Source: Ancylomarina sp. 16SWW S1-10-2 (GTDB taxonomy: Bacteria; Bacteroidota; Bacteroidia; Bacteroidales; Marinifilaceae). Taken from it: DNA of 64,000 nt. Under the pieces are notes generated by a model, which did not search any database, was not told the origin of the DNA, and worked only from the letters and a program-made list of their open reading frames with translations. Positions 37,401-46,265 of this stretch are shown here, in pieces. A program made the translations under genes and the position numbers. Each line of letters begins with the position of its first letter. The stretch's first letter is position 1. The stretch spans positions 186,001-250,000 of the forward strand of contig NZ_SADB01000001.1 of assembly GCF_009669305.1 (NCBI RefSeq). Direction: 5' to 3'.

Positions 37401-38555
37401 ATGAAGAAACTACTGTTCGTACTTCCACTTTTACTTTTGTTTGCATGTAATCAAGAACCTACTGTTAAAATTAAAGGACGCATCCAAAAAGGTGATGGCA
37501 TTACACTTTACCTTGACAAACTTCATACTGCGAGTGCAGAGACAATTGATTCGGTTAAGCTTGACAAGGATGGTGATTTTCGTTTTAAAACAAAATCAAC
37601 AGAACCAGGTTTCTACCTTTTACGTTTATCGAACGGTAAATTAATTACACTTCTTGCAAATCCGGATGAAAAAATTGAAGTCAACTCGATTTCGACACAT
37701 ATGAGTCGTGCTTACACCGTATCGGGTTCAACAGGTTCGGCATTAGTCAAAGATCTTAACGATAAGCTTAAGGAAACAAAAGATAGTATTGCAGTTATCA
37801 GAAAACAATTGGAAGAAAAAAAATCGGACATAAATTACTCTAGCATATCTCAAAACTTAATAGCTAAATATGTTGAGCTGATACAAGATCAAAGAGAATT
37901 CTCGACAAACTTCATTATGAAAAATGCCACTTCACTTTCAAGTTACTTGGCTCTTTATCAAAAAATCGATAAGAACACGTACGCTTTAAATGAGAACAGT
38001 GACATTAAGTTTGCAAAAGTTGTTGCTTCATCAATGAGAGCGCTTTACCCCGAGCATGAGTACACTAAAGCGGTATTAGCCAACCTTAAGGAGATGGAAC
38101 AAAATCTAACAAATTTTAAACTTCAGAAATTAATTAAAGAACAAGGATCTAACTACCCTAACTTAAACCTAAAAAACACTGAAGGGAAGGAAGTTAACCT
38201 AAACTCATTTAATGGGAAAGTTATCATCTTAAGTTTTTGGGCTTCACAAAATCCAGCTTCAAGAAAACTAAACAGGACCTTGAAAAAAATCTATGCAAAA
38301 TACAAAAATAAGGGTTTAGTTATTTATCACGTTTCTGTTGATACAAATGAAAAACTTTGGAAACAAGCTATTAAGCAAGATGACTTGAACTGGACTAACG
38401 TTTGTGAGCCTACAAATGGAAGCTCTATTGCTTTAAGCACCTATAATGTAAAACAAATTCCTGCAAATTATATTATTAGCAAAGAAGGAAAATTCGTTGG
38501 AAAAAACCTTTATGGATTAGCTCTTGAAGAAAAAGTTGCTGATTACATCAAATAA
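37401..38555 (+). CDS. DUF4369/TlpA-like lipoprotein without active-site cysteines
   Basis: A 384-residue lipoprotein: the signal ends LLFAC with Cys16 as lipid attachment. DUF4369-like beta domain at about 20-120, helical linker at 120-240, thioredoxin-like domain at 245-384. The active-site region reads SFWASQNPAS (278-287), so WCGPC has become QNPAS and both catalytic Cys are gone. The remainder of the fold, including the QIPANYIIS cis-Pro segment, is kept. The C-terminal domain resembles the intact TlpA-like protein at 1444-1980. Likely a non-redox, envelope-anchored member of the family. Confidence 0.75.
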   Translation: MKKLLFVLPLLLLFACNQEPTVKIKGRIQKGDGITLYLDKLHTASAETIDSVKLDKDGDFRFKTKSTEPGFYLLRLSNGKLITLLANPDEKIEVNSISTHMSRAYTVSGSTGSALVKDLNDKLKETKDSIAVIRKQLEEKKSDINYSSISQNLIAKYVELIQDQREFSTNFIMKNATSLSSYLALYQKIDKNTYALNENSDIKFAKVVASSMRALYPEHEYTKAVLANLKEMEQNLTNFKLQKLIKEQGSNYPNLNLKNTEGKEVNLNSFNGKVIILSFWASQNPASRKLNRTLKKIYAKYKNKGLVIYHVSVDTNEKLWKQAIKQDDLNWTNVCEPTNGSSIALSTYNVKQIPANYIISKEGKFVGKNLYGLALEEKVADYIK

Positions 38556-38563
38556 AAATATTA

Positions 38564-38600
38564 TTTAGAGTCTAGATATTACAATAATCTAGACTCTAAA
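38564..38600. other. Perfect 14-bp inverted repeat between two co-directional genes
   Basis: TTTAGAGTCTAGAT and ATCTAGACTCTAAA frame a 9-base loop. No T-tract follows on the plus strand, so it is not a canonical terminator. It lies 8 bases after the lipoprotein stop and 18 before lpxH. Confidence 0.6.
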
Positions 38601-38618
38601 CTTAATCTAAAAACACAT

Positions 38619-39383
38619 ATGACAACTAGAAAAAAAATATATTTTGCATCTGACGTTCACTTAGGAGCTCCAGCTTTAAACAACAACCTTCAGCGCGAAA
38701 AGTTGTTTGTAAAATGGCTCGATCAAGTGAAGGATGATGCCAAGGCCATTTATTTAATGGGGGATATTTTCGATTTCTGGTTCGAATATAAAAGAGTTGT
38801 ACCGCGAGGTTTCACCAGATTTTTTGGAAAACTTGCTGAGATATGTGATTCAGGAATTGAGGTTCATTTCTTTACTGGTAATCACGACATTTGGGTTTTC
38901 GATTACCTCCCAAAAGAACTTGGTGTTATCGTTCATCACGACCTAGTAAAAACAGAAATAGAAGGTAAAAAATTCTTTTTAGCTCATGGTGATGGTCTTG
39001 GGCCTTACGACAAGGGCTATAAGATGCTGAAAAAGATATTTACCAATAAGTTTTTGCAGTGGTGCTTTGCCCGATTACACCCTAACTTTGCAATTGGGAT
39101 AGCCTATAAATGGTCTTCGCACAGTCGTTTGAGCGATGGAAAAGTTGAAGCTGATCAATTTAGGGGAACCGATAAAGAATGGCTAGTTCTTTTTGCCAAT
39201 GATGTACTTAAAGAGGAATATTTCGACTACTTTATTTTTGGACATCGCCATTGGCCTTCGAATATAGAGCTTGACAAAGGTGCTCGTTACATTAATACCG
39301 GTGATTGGATTTCTCATTTCACCTATGCGGTTTTTGATGGTGAAAAAATGGAACTCTTGAACTTTGAAAAACCAGAAGCTTAA
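38619..39383 (+). CDS. lpxH: UDP-2,3-diacylglucosamine diphosphatase
   Basis: Calcineurin-like metallophosphatase releasing UMP from UDP-2,3-diacylglucosamine to make lipid X for lipid A. Metal motifs: SDVHLG (Asp12, His14), GDIFDFW (Asp49), GNHDIW (Asn88, His89), AHGDG and GHRHWP. 254 residues, as for LpxH. It is a peripheral membrane enzyme. A hairpin separates it from the lipoprotein gene upstream, and rmuC follows after 51 bases. Together with the heptose kinase it indicates an LPS-bearing Gram-negative. Confidence 0.9.
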   Translation: MTTRKKIYFASDVHLGAPALNNNLQREKLFVKWLDQVKDDAKAIYLMGDIFDFWFEYKRVVPRGFTRFFGKLAEICDSGIEVHFFTGNHDIWVFDYLPKELGVIVHHDLVKTEIEGKKFFLAHGDGLGPYDKGYKMLKKIFTNKFLQWCFARLHPNFAIGIAYKWSSHSRLSDGKVEADQFRGTDKEWLVLFANDVLKEEYFDYFIFGHRHWPSNIELDKGARYINTGDWISHFTYAVFDGEKMELLNFEKPEA

Positions 39384-39434
39384 TGTTATTTCATCATCAC
39401 TCCTCGCTTCAATTTCTATAAAAAATACGCTTTT

Positions 39435-40805
39435 ATGGTCTATTTATATATTGCAATCGGATTTCTACTTGGAATGCTCATTGCTTGGCTCATTTTAAGA
39501 AAAAAATTAAATACAGTCGCAGCATCGCATCGCGAAGAACTTTTAAAAAAAGAGAATGCTTTTATTCTCGAAAAGGGTGAGCTGAATCAAACTAAAATGA
39601 GATTTGAAGAAAGAGCTAACAACCTTCAATCTGAAAAGCATGAACTCCAAACGGAGCTAGCAACAGAAAGAGACAAAAATGAAAAACTGAACCGTTCAGT
39701 TTCCATTTCGACAACGGAGCGTATAAATTTGGAAGAGAAACTGAATACTCAGAAAAAAGAACTTGAAGAACTACAAAAACGATTTACCACTGATTTTGAA
39801 AACATTGCCAATAAAATTCTGAAGGAAAATTCAAAAGAATTCACATCTTCGAACCAGAAGAATATGGATGCCATTTTAAGCCCCATAAAGGAGAAATTGA
39901 TTTCATTTGAGAAGAAGGTTGAAGAAACTTACGATAAAGAATTACGAGATAAGATTAGTTTGCGCGAAGAAGTGAGAAAACTTTACGACCTAAATACAAA
40001 GATATCTGACGAAGCCAATAACCTAACCAAGGCCCTTAAAGGTGATGTTAAAAAACAAGGCAATTGGGGCGAAGTGGTTCTTGAGAGAATCCTTGAAAGA
40101 TCGGGTTTAACCAAAGGGCAGGAATACGATAGAGAAGTTGCCATGAAGAATGACGACGGACAAGCGATTCGTCCTGATGTAATTATTCGTCTACCCGAAG
40201 AAAAACATATTATTGTAGATTCTAAGGTTTCATTGGTTGCCTACGAAAGATTTGTAAATGCCAACAATGACAAAGAACGAGAAATCTTCCAAAAAGAGCA
40301 TATCGCCTCATTCAAAGCACATATAAAAGGCTTAGCCGATAAGCATTATCAAAGTTCAGCATCGTTAAATACACCTGATTTTGTATTGATGTTTGTACCT
40401 ATTGAATCATCATTTGCACTTGCGGTACAAGCCGATCAGGAACTTTTCGGATACGCTTGGGATAACAAAATTGTGGTTGTGAGTCCTTCTACTCTATTGG
40501 CTACACTTCGGACTATTTCATCTATTTGGAAACAAGAAAATCAGAACAAAAATGTAATGGAAATTGCTCGCCAAGGTGGTGCGCTTTACGATAAGTTTGT
40601 TGGTTTTGTAGAAGATTTAATCGATTTAGGAAAACAAATGGACAAGTCTAATGAAACTTATCAAAAGTCGATGAAAAAACTAACTTCAGGCTCTGGAAAT
40701 CTTGTTGGTCGTGCTGAAAAAATTAGAACACTTGGTGCTAAAGTAAAAAAGAAACTACCACAAGCTTTACTCGATAGAAATAGCGATGAGAAAGCTGTAG
40801 AATAA
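39435..40805 (+). CDS. rmuC: DNA recombination protein RmuC
   Basis: Putative nuclease-fold protein that limits recombination at inverted repeats. One N-terminal membrane helix (about 3-21) is followed by a coiled coil of Glu/Lys-rich heptads (about 25-130) and the RmuC domain (about 140-430) with GNWGEVVLERILERSGL, RPDVIIRLPEEKHIIVDSKVSL and GAKVKKKLP. The DSKVSL segment corresponds to the PD-(D/E)xK-like core. 456 residues is typical. It ends at a hairpin terminator and is followed by a repeat-bearing intergenic region. Confidence 0.92.
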   Translation: MVYLYIAIGFLLGMLIAWLILRKKLNTVAASHREELLKKENAFILEKGELNQTKMRFEERANNLQSEKHELQTELATERDKNEKLNRSVSISTTERINLEEKLNTQKKELEELQKRFTTDFENIANKILKENSKEFTSSNQKNMDAILSPIKEKLISFEKKVEETYDKELRDKISLREEVRKLYDLNTKISDEANNLTKALKGDVKKQGNWGEVVLERILERSGLTKGQEYDREVAMKNDDGQAIRPDVIIRLPEEKHIIVDSKVSLVAYERFVNANNDKEREIFQKEHIASFKAHIKGLADKHYQSSASLNTPDFVLMFVPIESSFALAVQADQELFGYAWDNKIVVVSPSTLLATLRTISSIWKQENQNKNVMEIARQGGALYDKFVGFVEDLIDLGKQMDKSNETYQKSMKKLTSGSGNLVGRAEKIRTLGAKVKKKLPQALLDRNSDEKAVE

Positions 40806-40830
40806 AATCTACTTCTCGCAATATATGTAT

Positions 40831-40863
40831 TTGGCTCATTATAAAACTATAATGGGCCATTTT
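40831..40863 (+). terminator. Terminator after rmuC
   Basis: TGGCTCATTATA / TATAATGGGCCA (12 bp, one G-U pair), then TTTT. Confidence 0.78.
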
Positions 40864-40877
40864 ACATCTAACTAGGC

Positions 40878-41066
40878 ATTAACACATATTAATTGATCGA
40901 CAAAGCCCTTTTTCGAGGCTTCAACACATGTTAATGAGCCTCTTTTTGCTTAGGGAAGCAATTAACAAACATTAATTGCTCGACTAAACTCTTTTTGGAG
41001 GCTTCAACACATGTTATTTACTCCACCAAGCCATTAGTGAAGCCTTTAACGGATGTTAACGACCTT
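40878..41066. repeat. Imperfect direct repeats with embedded TTAACA-type motifs
   Basis: A 56-base unit at 40878-40933 recurs at 40961-41016 with seven mismatches by my alignment, an offset of 83 bases. Inside and after these lie five related motifs of the type TTAACAnnTGTTAA spaced about 40-45 bases (near 40880, 40922, 40963, 41005, 41046). GAGGCT at 40915 and AGCCTC at 40937 add a hairpin followed by T5. The 407 bases from 40806 to 41212 contain no gene that I can support. Confidence 0.75.
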
Positions 41067-41156
41067 CCTTATTTTGAGCCCTTTTCATCAAAATAGCTAT
41101 AAACAATGACTTATAGAGGTCTTTACACAAAATTATTGTTAACAAGTTGAATTAAA

Positions 41157-41188
41157 TAGAAAAGGTTGTTTCGATTGAAACAGCCTTT
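41157..41188 (-). terminator. Terminator for the small membrane protein gene
   Basis: On the minus strand AAAGGCTGTTTC / GAAACAACCTTT (12 bp, one G-U pair) with a 4-base loop is followed by TTC. It lies 25 bases past the stop of the gene starting at 41413, supporting real transcription of it. Confidence 0.75.
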
Positions 41189-41212
41189 GTTATATGTGTC
41201 CTTTTATGAACT

Positions 41213-41413
41213 CTAACTTTTGTTAGCCCGTTCATAATTTTTTCTTTGTAAGAGAATGCCTATATAATTCAAAATTGCAACTATTGATGAAGGTATAATG
41301 ATGAGATATAGGTTTATATCAAATTTAATCAAGAATAATTTATCAAGAATTAGTATTAACAATAAGGCAACTATCGAAATAATAAAATACCAAAAATTTA
41401 ATTTCGCATTCAT
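41213..41413 (-). CDS. Small two-helix membrane protein
   Basis: 66 residues with two hydrophobic helices (about 7-27 and 32-53) and a basic, polar C-terminus (LLQRKNYERANKS). No family recognised. ATG start at 41413. A terminator lies directly downstream. It is 95 bases behind the RES-fold gene on the same strand, so co-transcription is possible. Whether it is a partner of that protein is unknown. Confidence 0.55.
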   Translation of the reverse strand: MNAKLNFWYFIISIVALLLILILDKLFLIKFDINLYLIIIPSSIVAILNYIGILLQRKNYERANKS

Positions 41414-41508
41414 TCTGTTGTTATTAATCGTTTAGAATATAAATTCAAAATCTATATTTTTAAAAGTTATCTATCAAACAACTCATTACTACACATGAAA
41501 ATTTAGAT

Positions 41509-42345
41509 TTACAAACCATATACTTTAACCCCATTCAGTTTTATCATTTGAGTATTTTCTTTCCAATTTAGATTCCAATTTTTCGGATGGCTATCAAAAT
41601 TAACCTCAGAACTTGAATATTTTTCTGGTATCAAGCTCAGCAGATTATCTTCTACCAAAACATTGTAAATAAAGGCTTGATCACACCACAAAAATTCATC
41701 AACAAAATCGGGTTTAATTCCAAAATTCACAAATTGAGAATTACTCGCTACACTGGGATAAATTAAACATTTAGTATCTTCAGAACTCAATAATATTTTA
41801 CTAAATGCAATACATGTTTTATAAAAACATTCGTCACCCAAAGACACTTTTTTTTCAAAGAATGATGCAATCCATTCTTCAAATTCCATATCTTTTACAC
41901 TTCTATATTTATGATTCGACAGAATTCTCTCAAAAGTTTCTGCCTTTTTAATCTTTTCAATACCTGCAAATTGCGATGGAATAATAACATTAGAGTTATT
42001 TGGCTTAAAAATACCTATCAACAGACGATCTCCATCTACAAGATTCATTTCTCTTACTGTTGCTTCTATAGAATTTGATGCATAAAAGAAATTTTCTCCC
42101 TTGTTAGAACAACGATTATATGTGTAATGTTCTGGTTTGATTTCAGACCAATCGGGATACCAAATAGATTTAGTCTTTTCTAATTCGTCATCTTTAACAC
42201 CATTAATTTTCCTTGCCCTAAAAAAAGCTTTCGATGAAAAATCTCTAAATAATGGTCTTGTATGTCCAAGTATGCTTTGACTAAATATCTCTATCAAATC
42301 CTCTATGTCTATATTCTTATAATCTATCTCAAGTAATGGTTTCAT
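41509..42345 (-). CDS. RES-domain protein
   Basis: A 278-residue protein whose pattern fits the RES domain, an ADP-ribosyltransferase-like fold known from NAD-degrading toxins: Arg43/Arg45 in FFRAR, the YNRCSNKGENFFYAS segment ending near residue 90, Glu99 in ATVREM, and Ser198 in YPSVAS. Stand-alone RES proteins of this length also exist outside toxin-antitoxin pairs. No Xre/MbcA-type antitoxin is adjacent; the only close neighbour is the small membrane protein downstream. It lies 34 bases behind the AI-2E family gene. NAD+ consumption is an inference from the fold. Confidence 0.6.
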   Translation of the reverse strand: MKPLLEIDYKNIDIEDLIEIFSQSILGHTRPLFRDFSSKAFFRARKINGVKDDELEKTKSIWYPDWSEIKPEHYTYNRCSNKGENFFYASNSIEATVREMNLVDGDRLLIGIFKPNNSNVIIPSQFAGIEKIKKAETFERILSNHKYRSVKDMEFEEWIASFFEKKVSLGDECFYKTCIAFSKILLSSEDTKCLIYPSVASNSQFVNFGIKPDFVDEFLWCDQAFIYNVLVEDNLLSLIPEKYSSSEVNFDSHPKNWNLNWKENTQMIKLNGVKVYGL

Positions 42346-42379
42346 TATATTGGTTACAACTAAATTTAAATATCAAAAC

Positions 42380-43495
42380 TTATATCTTCTCCGTCAACTT
42401 CTTAACAAAGCGATATTTATTGAAAAATTCTTTGGCAATAACACGGAAAATGGTGTAAGCTGGTATCGCTAGCATCATACCTAAAATACCCGCCATAGAA
42501 CCTGCTAATAGAATAACCAAGAAGATTTCAAGTGGGTGTGCGTTCACACTATTTGAGTAAATAAGTGGTTGAAAAAGGATATTATCAATCATCTGAACGA
42601 TTAAGAACACAAGAGCTGTATAACCTAATAAAGGAACAACTTCGACATAAAAATCAGCACCTAGGTTTGTTGCAATACCAATAATTAAACCAAATAGGGT
42701 TCCAATAATTGGTCCGATATAAGGAATTACATTAATTAAGCCTGCAAATAAACCGATGACAACGGCATGACTGAATCCCATACCTACAATCGTTAAACCT
42801 ACAGTTACCATTGTACCCACAAGAATTACTTCGAAGAAGAGGCCTACAAAGTAACGCATCAATAAATTCTTTATTGAATCGAGAACATGACGAACACCTT
42901 CTTCACTCTTTGTAGGAACAAATAAAACCAATGAATCAACAAAAAGACTACTATCCTTTAGAAAGAAAAATGTAATAAAAGAGATTGAAAATAGGCCAAT
43001 AAATAAGCCTCCCAGAGTTCCTGCAAGAGAACCAAAGATGGATGAAATATCAGAAAATTGAAGAATAGAAGAAAGGTTATTGGTAATTAAAGCCTGGACT
43101 TTAAAATCATCGCCCTCAGCAGAATATTTCGATACGAAAGCTTCAATAGCTCTAATAGGCTCGTCTAAACTTCGTACGGCAGATTGCACGTCGATATCCG
43201 ACAATTGCTTTGCTTCCTCTGCAACCATTGGAATAAAAGTTCGAAAAAACACAACCATTATAAACCAAAGTAAAGCCAAAGTTAAACCAGCCGAAGCACC
43301 TGAAGGAATTTTACGACCCTTAATCTTCATTTTATTAAGAAACCCAACCACTGGACGTCCTATAAAAGAAAGGACAACAGCAATTCCGATATAAGCAAAA
43401 ATGGCACTGAAATACCAAAATAATATAGCTAAAAGAAGTAAACTCGCAGCAGCTAAATAATATTTTCCTTTCTCGTTCATAAGTCGGACATTCAT
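42380..43495 (-). CDS. AI-2E family transporter (PerM-like)
   Basis: Membrane protein of the AI-2 exporter/PerM family, about eight helices. Characteristic segments are the paired N-terminal helices, FITFFFLKDSSLFVDSL in the middle, and LINVIPYIGPIIGTLFG followed by ILFQPLIYSNSVNAHPLEIFLVIL. I start it at ATG 43495 (371 residues); an ATG at 43480 is equally possible, and the frame extends upstream only to a TTG. Transport roles in this family include autoinducer-2, Na+/H+ and unknown solutes, so the substrate is open. A hairpin separates it from lon. Confidence 0.85.
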   Translation of the reverse strand: MNVRLMNEKGKYYLAAASLLLLAILFWYFSAIFAYIGIAVVLSFIGRPVVGFLNKMKIKGRKIPSGASAGLTLALLWFIMVVFFRTFIPMVAEEAKQLSDIDVQSAVRSLDEPIRAIEAFVSKYSAEGDDFKVQALITNNLSSILQFSDISSIFGSLAGTLGGLFIGLFSISFITFFFLKDSSLFVDSLVLFVPTKSEEGVRHVLDSIKNLLMRYFVGLFFEVILVGTMVTVGLTIVGMGFSHAVVIGLFAGLINVIPYIGPIIGTLFGLIIGIATNLGADFYVEVVPLLGYTALVFLIVQMIDNILFQPLIYSNSVNAHPLEIFLVILLAGSMAGILGMMLAIPAYTIFRVIAKEFFNKYRFVKKLTEKI

Positions 43496-43600
43496 TTTAC
43501 AGTAATAATCATTGTATATAAATACAAAGAAGCGAATTTTTACACGTTTTATTTGATTAAAATTAACAAAAATATTTGGCAATCGATTATCTAGAACAAA

Positions 43601-43634
43601 TTAGGGGCTATCAATTTTCATCGATAGCCCCTAA
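43601..43634 (-). terminator. Hairpin after lon
   Basis: Perfect 12-bp stem TTAGGGGCTATC / GATAGCCCCTAA with a 10-base loop. On the minus strand it is followed only by TTTG, so a moderate terminator. Confidence 0.65.
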
Positions 43635-43681
43635 AGAAACTCATTACAATTCAATTTATTCTTTAAGTCAGAATATTGAAT

Positions 43682-46135
43682 TTATATTTTTATAAAATCC
43701 TTAACCTTTTGCTTCATCAAAGCAATATCAAGAACATCCATCACATCTTCTACATAATGGAATTTTAAACCTTTCAAATAAATTGGCTTAATCTCATCAA
43801 TATCTCTTTCGTTCTCGTGACAAAGAATAATTTCTTTAATTCCAGCTCGTTTAGCAGCCAAAATTTTCTCACGCACGCCACCTACAGGCAATACTTTACC
43901 ACGTAAGGTAATTTCACCCGTCATAGCTAAGTTTTTCCTCACTTTACGTTGCGTAAAAGCTGAAGCAATAGACGTAATCATAGTCACACCTGCCGATGGG
44001 CCATCCTTTGGAATAGCACCTTCTGGAACATGAACATGAAGATTCCACTTATCGAAAGCCTCTTGATCGATATCTAACTTCGCAGCATGAGCTCTAAGAT
44101 ATTCTTGAGCCAATAGAGCTGATTCTTTCATCACATCACCAAGATTACCAGTAAGGGTTAATTTACCTTTACCTGGACTTAAACTCGACTCTACATAAAG
44201 AATCTCACCACCTACCGATGTCCAAGCTAAACCAGTTACAACACCTGCAAACTCGTTACCCTGATATTTATCGCGATTGAAAAGTTCTGCACCTAAATAT
44301 TCTTTTAAATCTTCAACTTTTATTGCTTTTTCGTAAGTATCTTCCATAGCTACTTTCTTAGCAACACCACGCATTAGCTTGGCAAGTTTCTGATCTAAAC
44401 CACGAACACCCGATTCACGTGTATAGTTCTCAATAATATGAACAATCACATCATTCGAAATAGTCACATCCTTCTTAGTCAATCCATGATTTTTTAATTG
44501 CTTAGGGATTAAGTGACGTTTTCCAATCTCAGTTTTCTCCTCAGTAATATAACCACTCACATCGATCATCTCCATACGGTCGCGAAGAGGCGCTTCAATG
44601 GCACCCACGTTATTCGCTGTGGCGATAAACATGACTTTAGACAAATCGAAATCTACATCAAGGTAATTATCGTGGAAAGAACTATTTTGCTCTGGATCTA
44701 AAACCTCTAATAAAGCAGATGATGGATCGCCTCTATGATCAGAACCAACCTTATCAATCTCATCCAAAATAAAAACTGGATTCGACGATTTAGCTTTCTT
44801 TATTCCCTGAATAATTCGACCTGGCATTGCACCAATATATGTTTTTCTATGTCCGCGAATTTCTGCTTCATCGTGCAAACCACCCAACGACATTCTTATG
44901 TATTTTCTATCAAGAGCTTTTGCTATTGACTTACCCAACGATGTTTTACCAACCCCTGGAGGGCCGTATAAACACAAGATTGGCGATTTTAAATCACCTT
45001 TTAGCTTCAATACAGCTAAGTGCTCAATAATACGATCTTTCACTTTTTCCAAACCAAAATGATCAGAATCTAAAACGGATTGAGCATTCTTCAAATCGAA
45101 ATTATCCTTGGTAAATTCATTCCAAGGCAAATCAGTCATCTCCTGTAAATAATTCAGTTGAACTGAATATTCAGCAGCTTGAGGATTTAATCGCTGTAAT
45201 TTTTTCAATTCTTTTTCGAAAACTTCAGCAACATCATCACTCCAAAGTTTTTCAAGAGCCTTACCTTCTAGCTCCATCACATCCTCTTCACCCGGATTTC
45301 CTCCTAGTTCATCTTGAATGGTTTTCATTTGCTGATGCAACAAATATTCACGTTGTTGCTGATCCATATCAGTCTTCACCTTAGATTGAATATCATCCTT
45401 CAATTCTAAGATTTGTACTTCTGCCGATAAAACTTTTAAAAGTTTCATAGCTCTACCTTGCAAAGTATCTATCTCAAGAAGTCCCTGTTTCTTACTCAAT
45501 TTCATTTCTGAATTACTAGAAATAAAGTTGATTAAGAATGATGAACCCTCAATATTTTTAATGGCAAATGTTGCTTCATTAGGAAGCTGAGGAGTCAATT
45601 TAATCACCTTAATAGCGATATCTTTAATTGATCCAACAAGCGCTTTAAATTCATTATCCTCTTTTTCAGGACGAATATCTTTAAGGGTTTTTATTTTTGC
45701 AACATGATAAGGTTCTGTAGAGATCATTTCTTCAATCTCAAAACGCTTTTTACCTTGCAAAATAACCGTAGTGGTTCCGTCAGGCATTTCCAAAATCTTA
45801 ATGATTTGGGCAACCGTACCAATTTTGTTCATATCATCAACTTCAGGCTCTTCAACCTCATAGTCGATTTGTGAAACAGCTCCTAAAAGACCTTTATTCG
45901 CATAAACTTCACGTACAAGTTTCAATGATTTTTCTCGTCCAACAGTGATTGGAATAACCACACCTGGGAAAAGCACTGTATTTCGAAGAGGTAAAATTGG
46001 CAAACTGTCAGGCACTACGAACTCATCGATGGCACTTTCATCTTCATCCGCTATAATTGGAATAAAATCAGAGTCCTCATCCATCGCATTCGTTAAACCC
46101 ATGCTTCCTATATTGATTTCTATCTTACTACTCAT
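43682..46135 (-). CDS. lon: ATP-dependent protease Lon
   Basis: Cytoplasmic AAA+ serine protease for misfolded and regulatory proteins. N-terminal substrate domain (about 42-240), coiled region, AAA+ module with Walker A GPPGVGKT, and C-terminal protease domain with catalytic Ser714 (DGPSAG) and Lys757 (GGVREK), 43 residues apart as in E. coli. 817 residues. A Glu/Asp-rich N-terminal extension of ~40 residues precedes the domain, common in Bacteroidota Lon. Confidence 0.97.
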   Translation of the reverse strand: MSSKIEINIGSMGLTNAMDEDSDFIPIIADEDESAIDEFVVPDSLPILPLRNTVLFPGVVIPITVGREKSLKLVREVYANKGLLGAVSQIDYEVEEPEVDDMNKIGTVAQIIKILEMPDGTTTVILQGKKRFEIEEMISTEPYHVAKIKTLKDIRPEKEDNEFKALVGSIKDIAIKVIKLTPQLPNEATFAIKNIEGSSFLINFISSNSEMKLSKKQGLLEIDTLQGRAMKLLKVLSAEVQILELKDDIQSKVKTDMDQQQREYLLHQQMKTIQDELGGNPGEEDVMELEGKALEKLWSDDVAEVFEKELKKLQRLNPQAAEYSVQLNYLQEMTDLPWNEFTKDNFDLKNAQSVLDSDHFGLEKVKDRIIEHLAVLKLKGDLKSPILCLYGPPGVGKTSLGKSIAKALDRKYIRMSLGGLHDEAEIRGHRKTYIGAMPGRIIQGIKKAKSSNPVFILDEIDKVGSDHRGDPSSALLEVLDPEQNSSFHDNYLDVDFDLSKVMFIATANNVGAIEAPLRDRMEMIDVSGYITEEKTEIGKRHLIPKQLKNHGLTKKDVTISNDVIVHIIENYTRESGVRGLDQKLAKLMRGVAKKVAMEDTYEKAIKVEDLKEYLGAELFNRDKYQGNEFAGVVTGLAWTSVGGEILYVESSLSPGKGKLTLTGNLGDVMKESALLAQEYLRAHAAKLDIDQEAFDKWNLHVHVPEGAIPKDGPSAGVTMITSIASAFTQRKVRKNLAMTGEITLRGKVLPVGGVREKILAAKRAGIKEIILCHENERDIDEIKPIYLKGLKFHYVEDVMDVLDIALMKQKVKDFIKI

Positions 46136-46265
46136 ATTAATCTTATTTCTGTCAATTAATGTAAGAACACCATCCCATTACTCAAATTATGACATAATGA
46201 CGCAATCTTACTTTATTTATATACTTCACAATTAGTAGGCAATACCTATGCCAAGAAATAAATGA

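Noticed and set aside
40878-41066. CRISPR array
   Set aside because: Repeats are few, unequal and differ among themselves, spacers are not unique sequences of fixed length, and there are no cas genes nearby.
43080-43394. Plus-strand 104-codon frame inside the AI-2E family gene
   Set aside because: Antisense shadow of a membrane protein with clear family motifs.
45945-46235. Plus-strand frame opposite the start of lon
   Set aside because: Mostly antisense to the conserved Lon N-terminus; its hydrophobic tail is AT-rich intergenic DNA.
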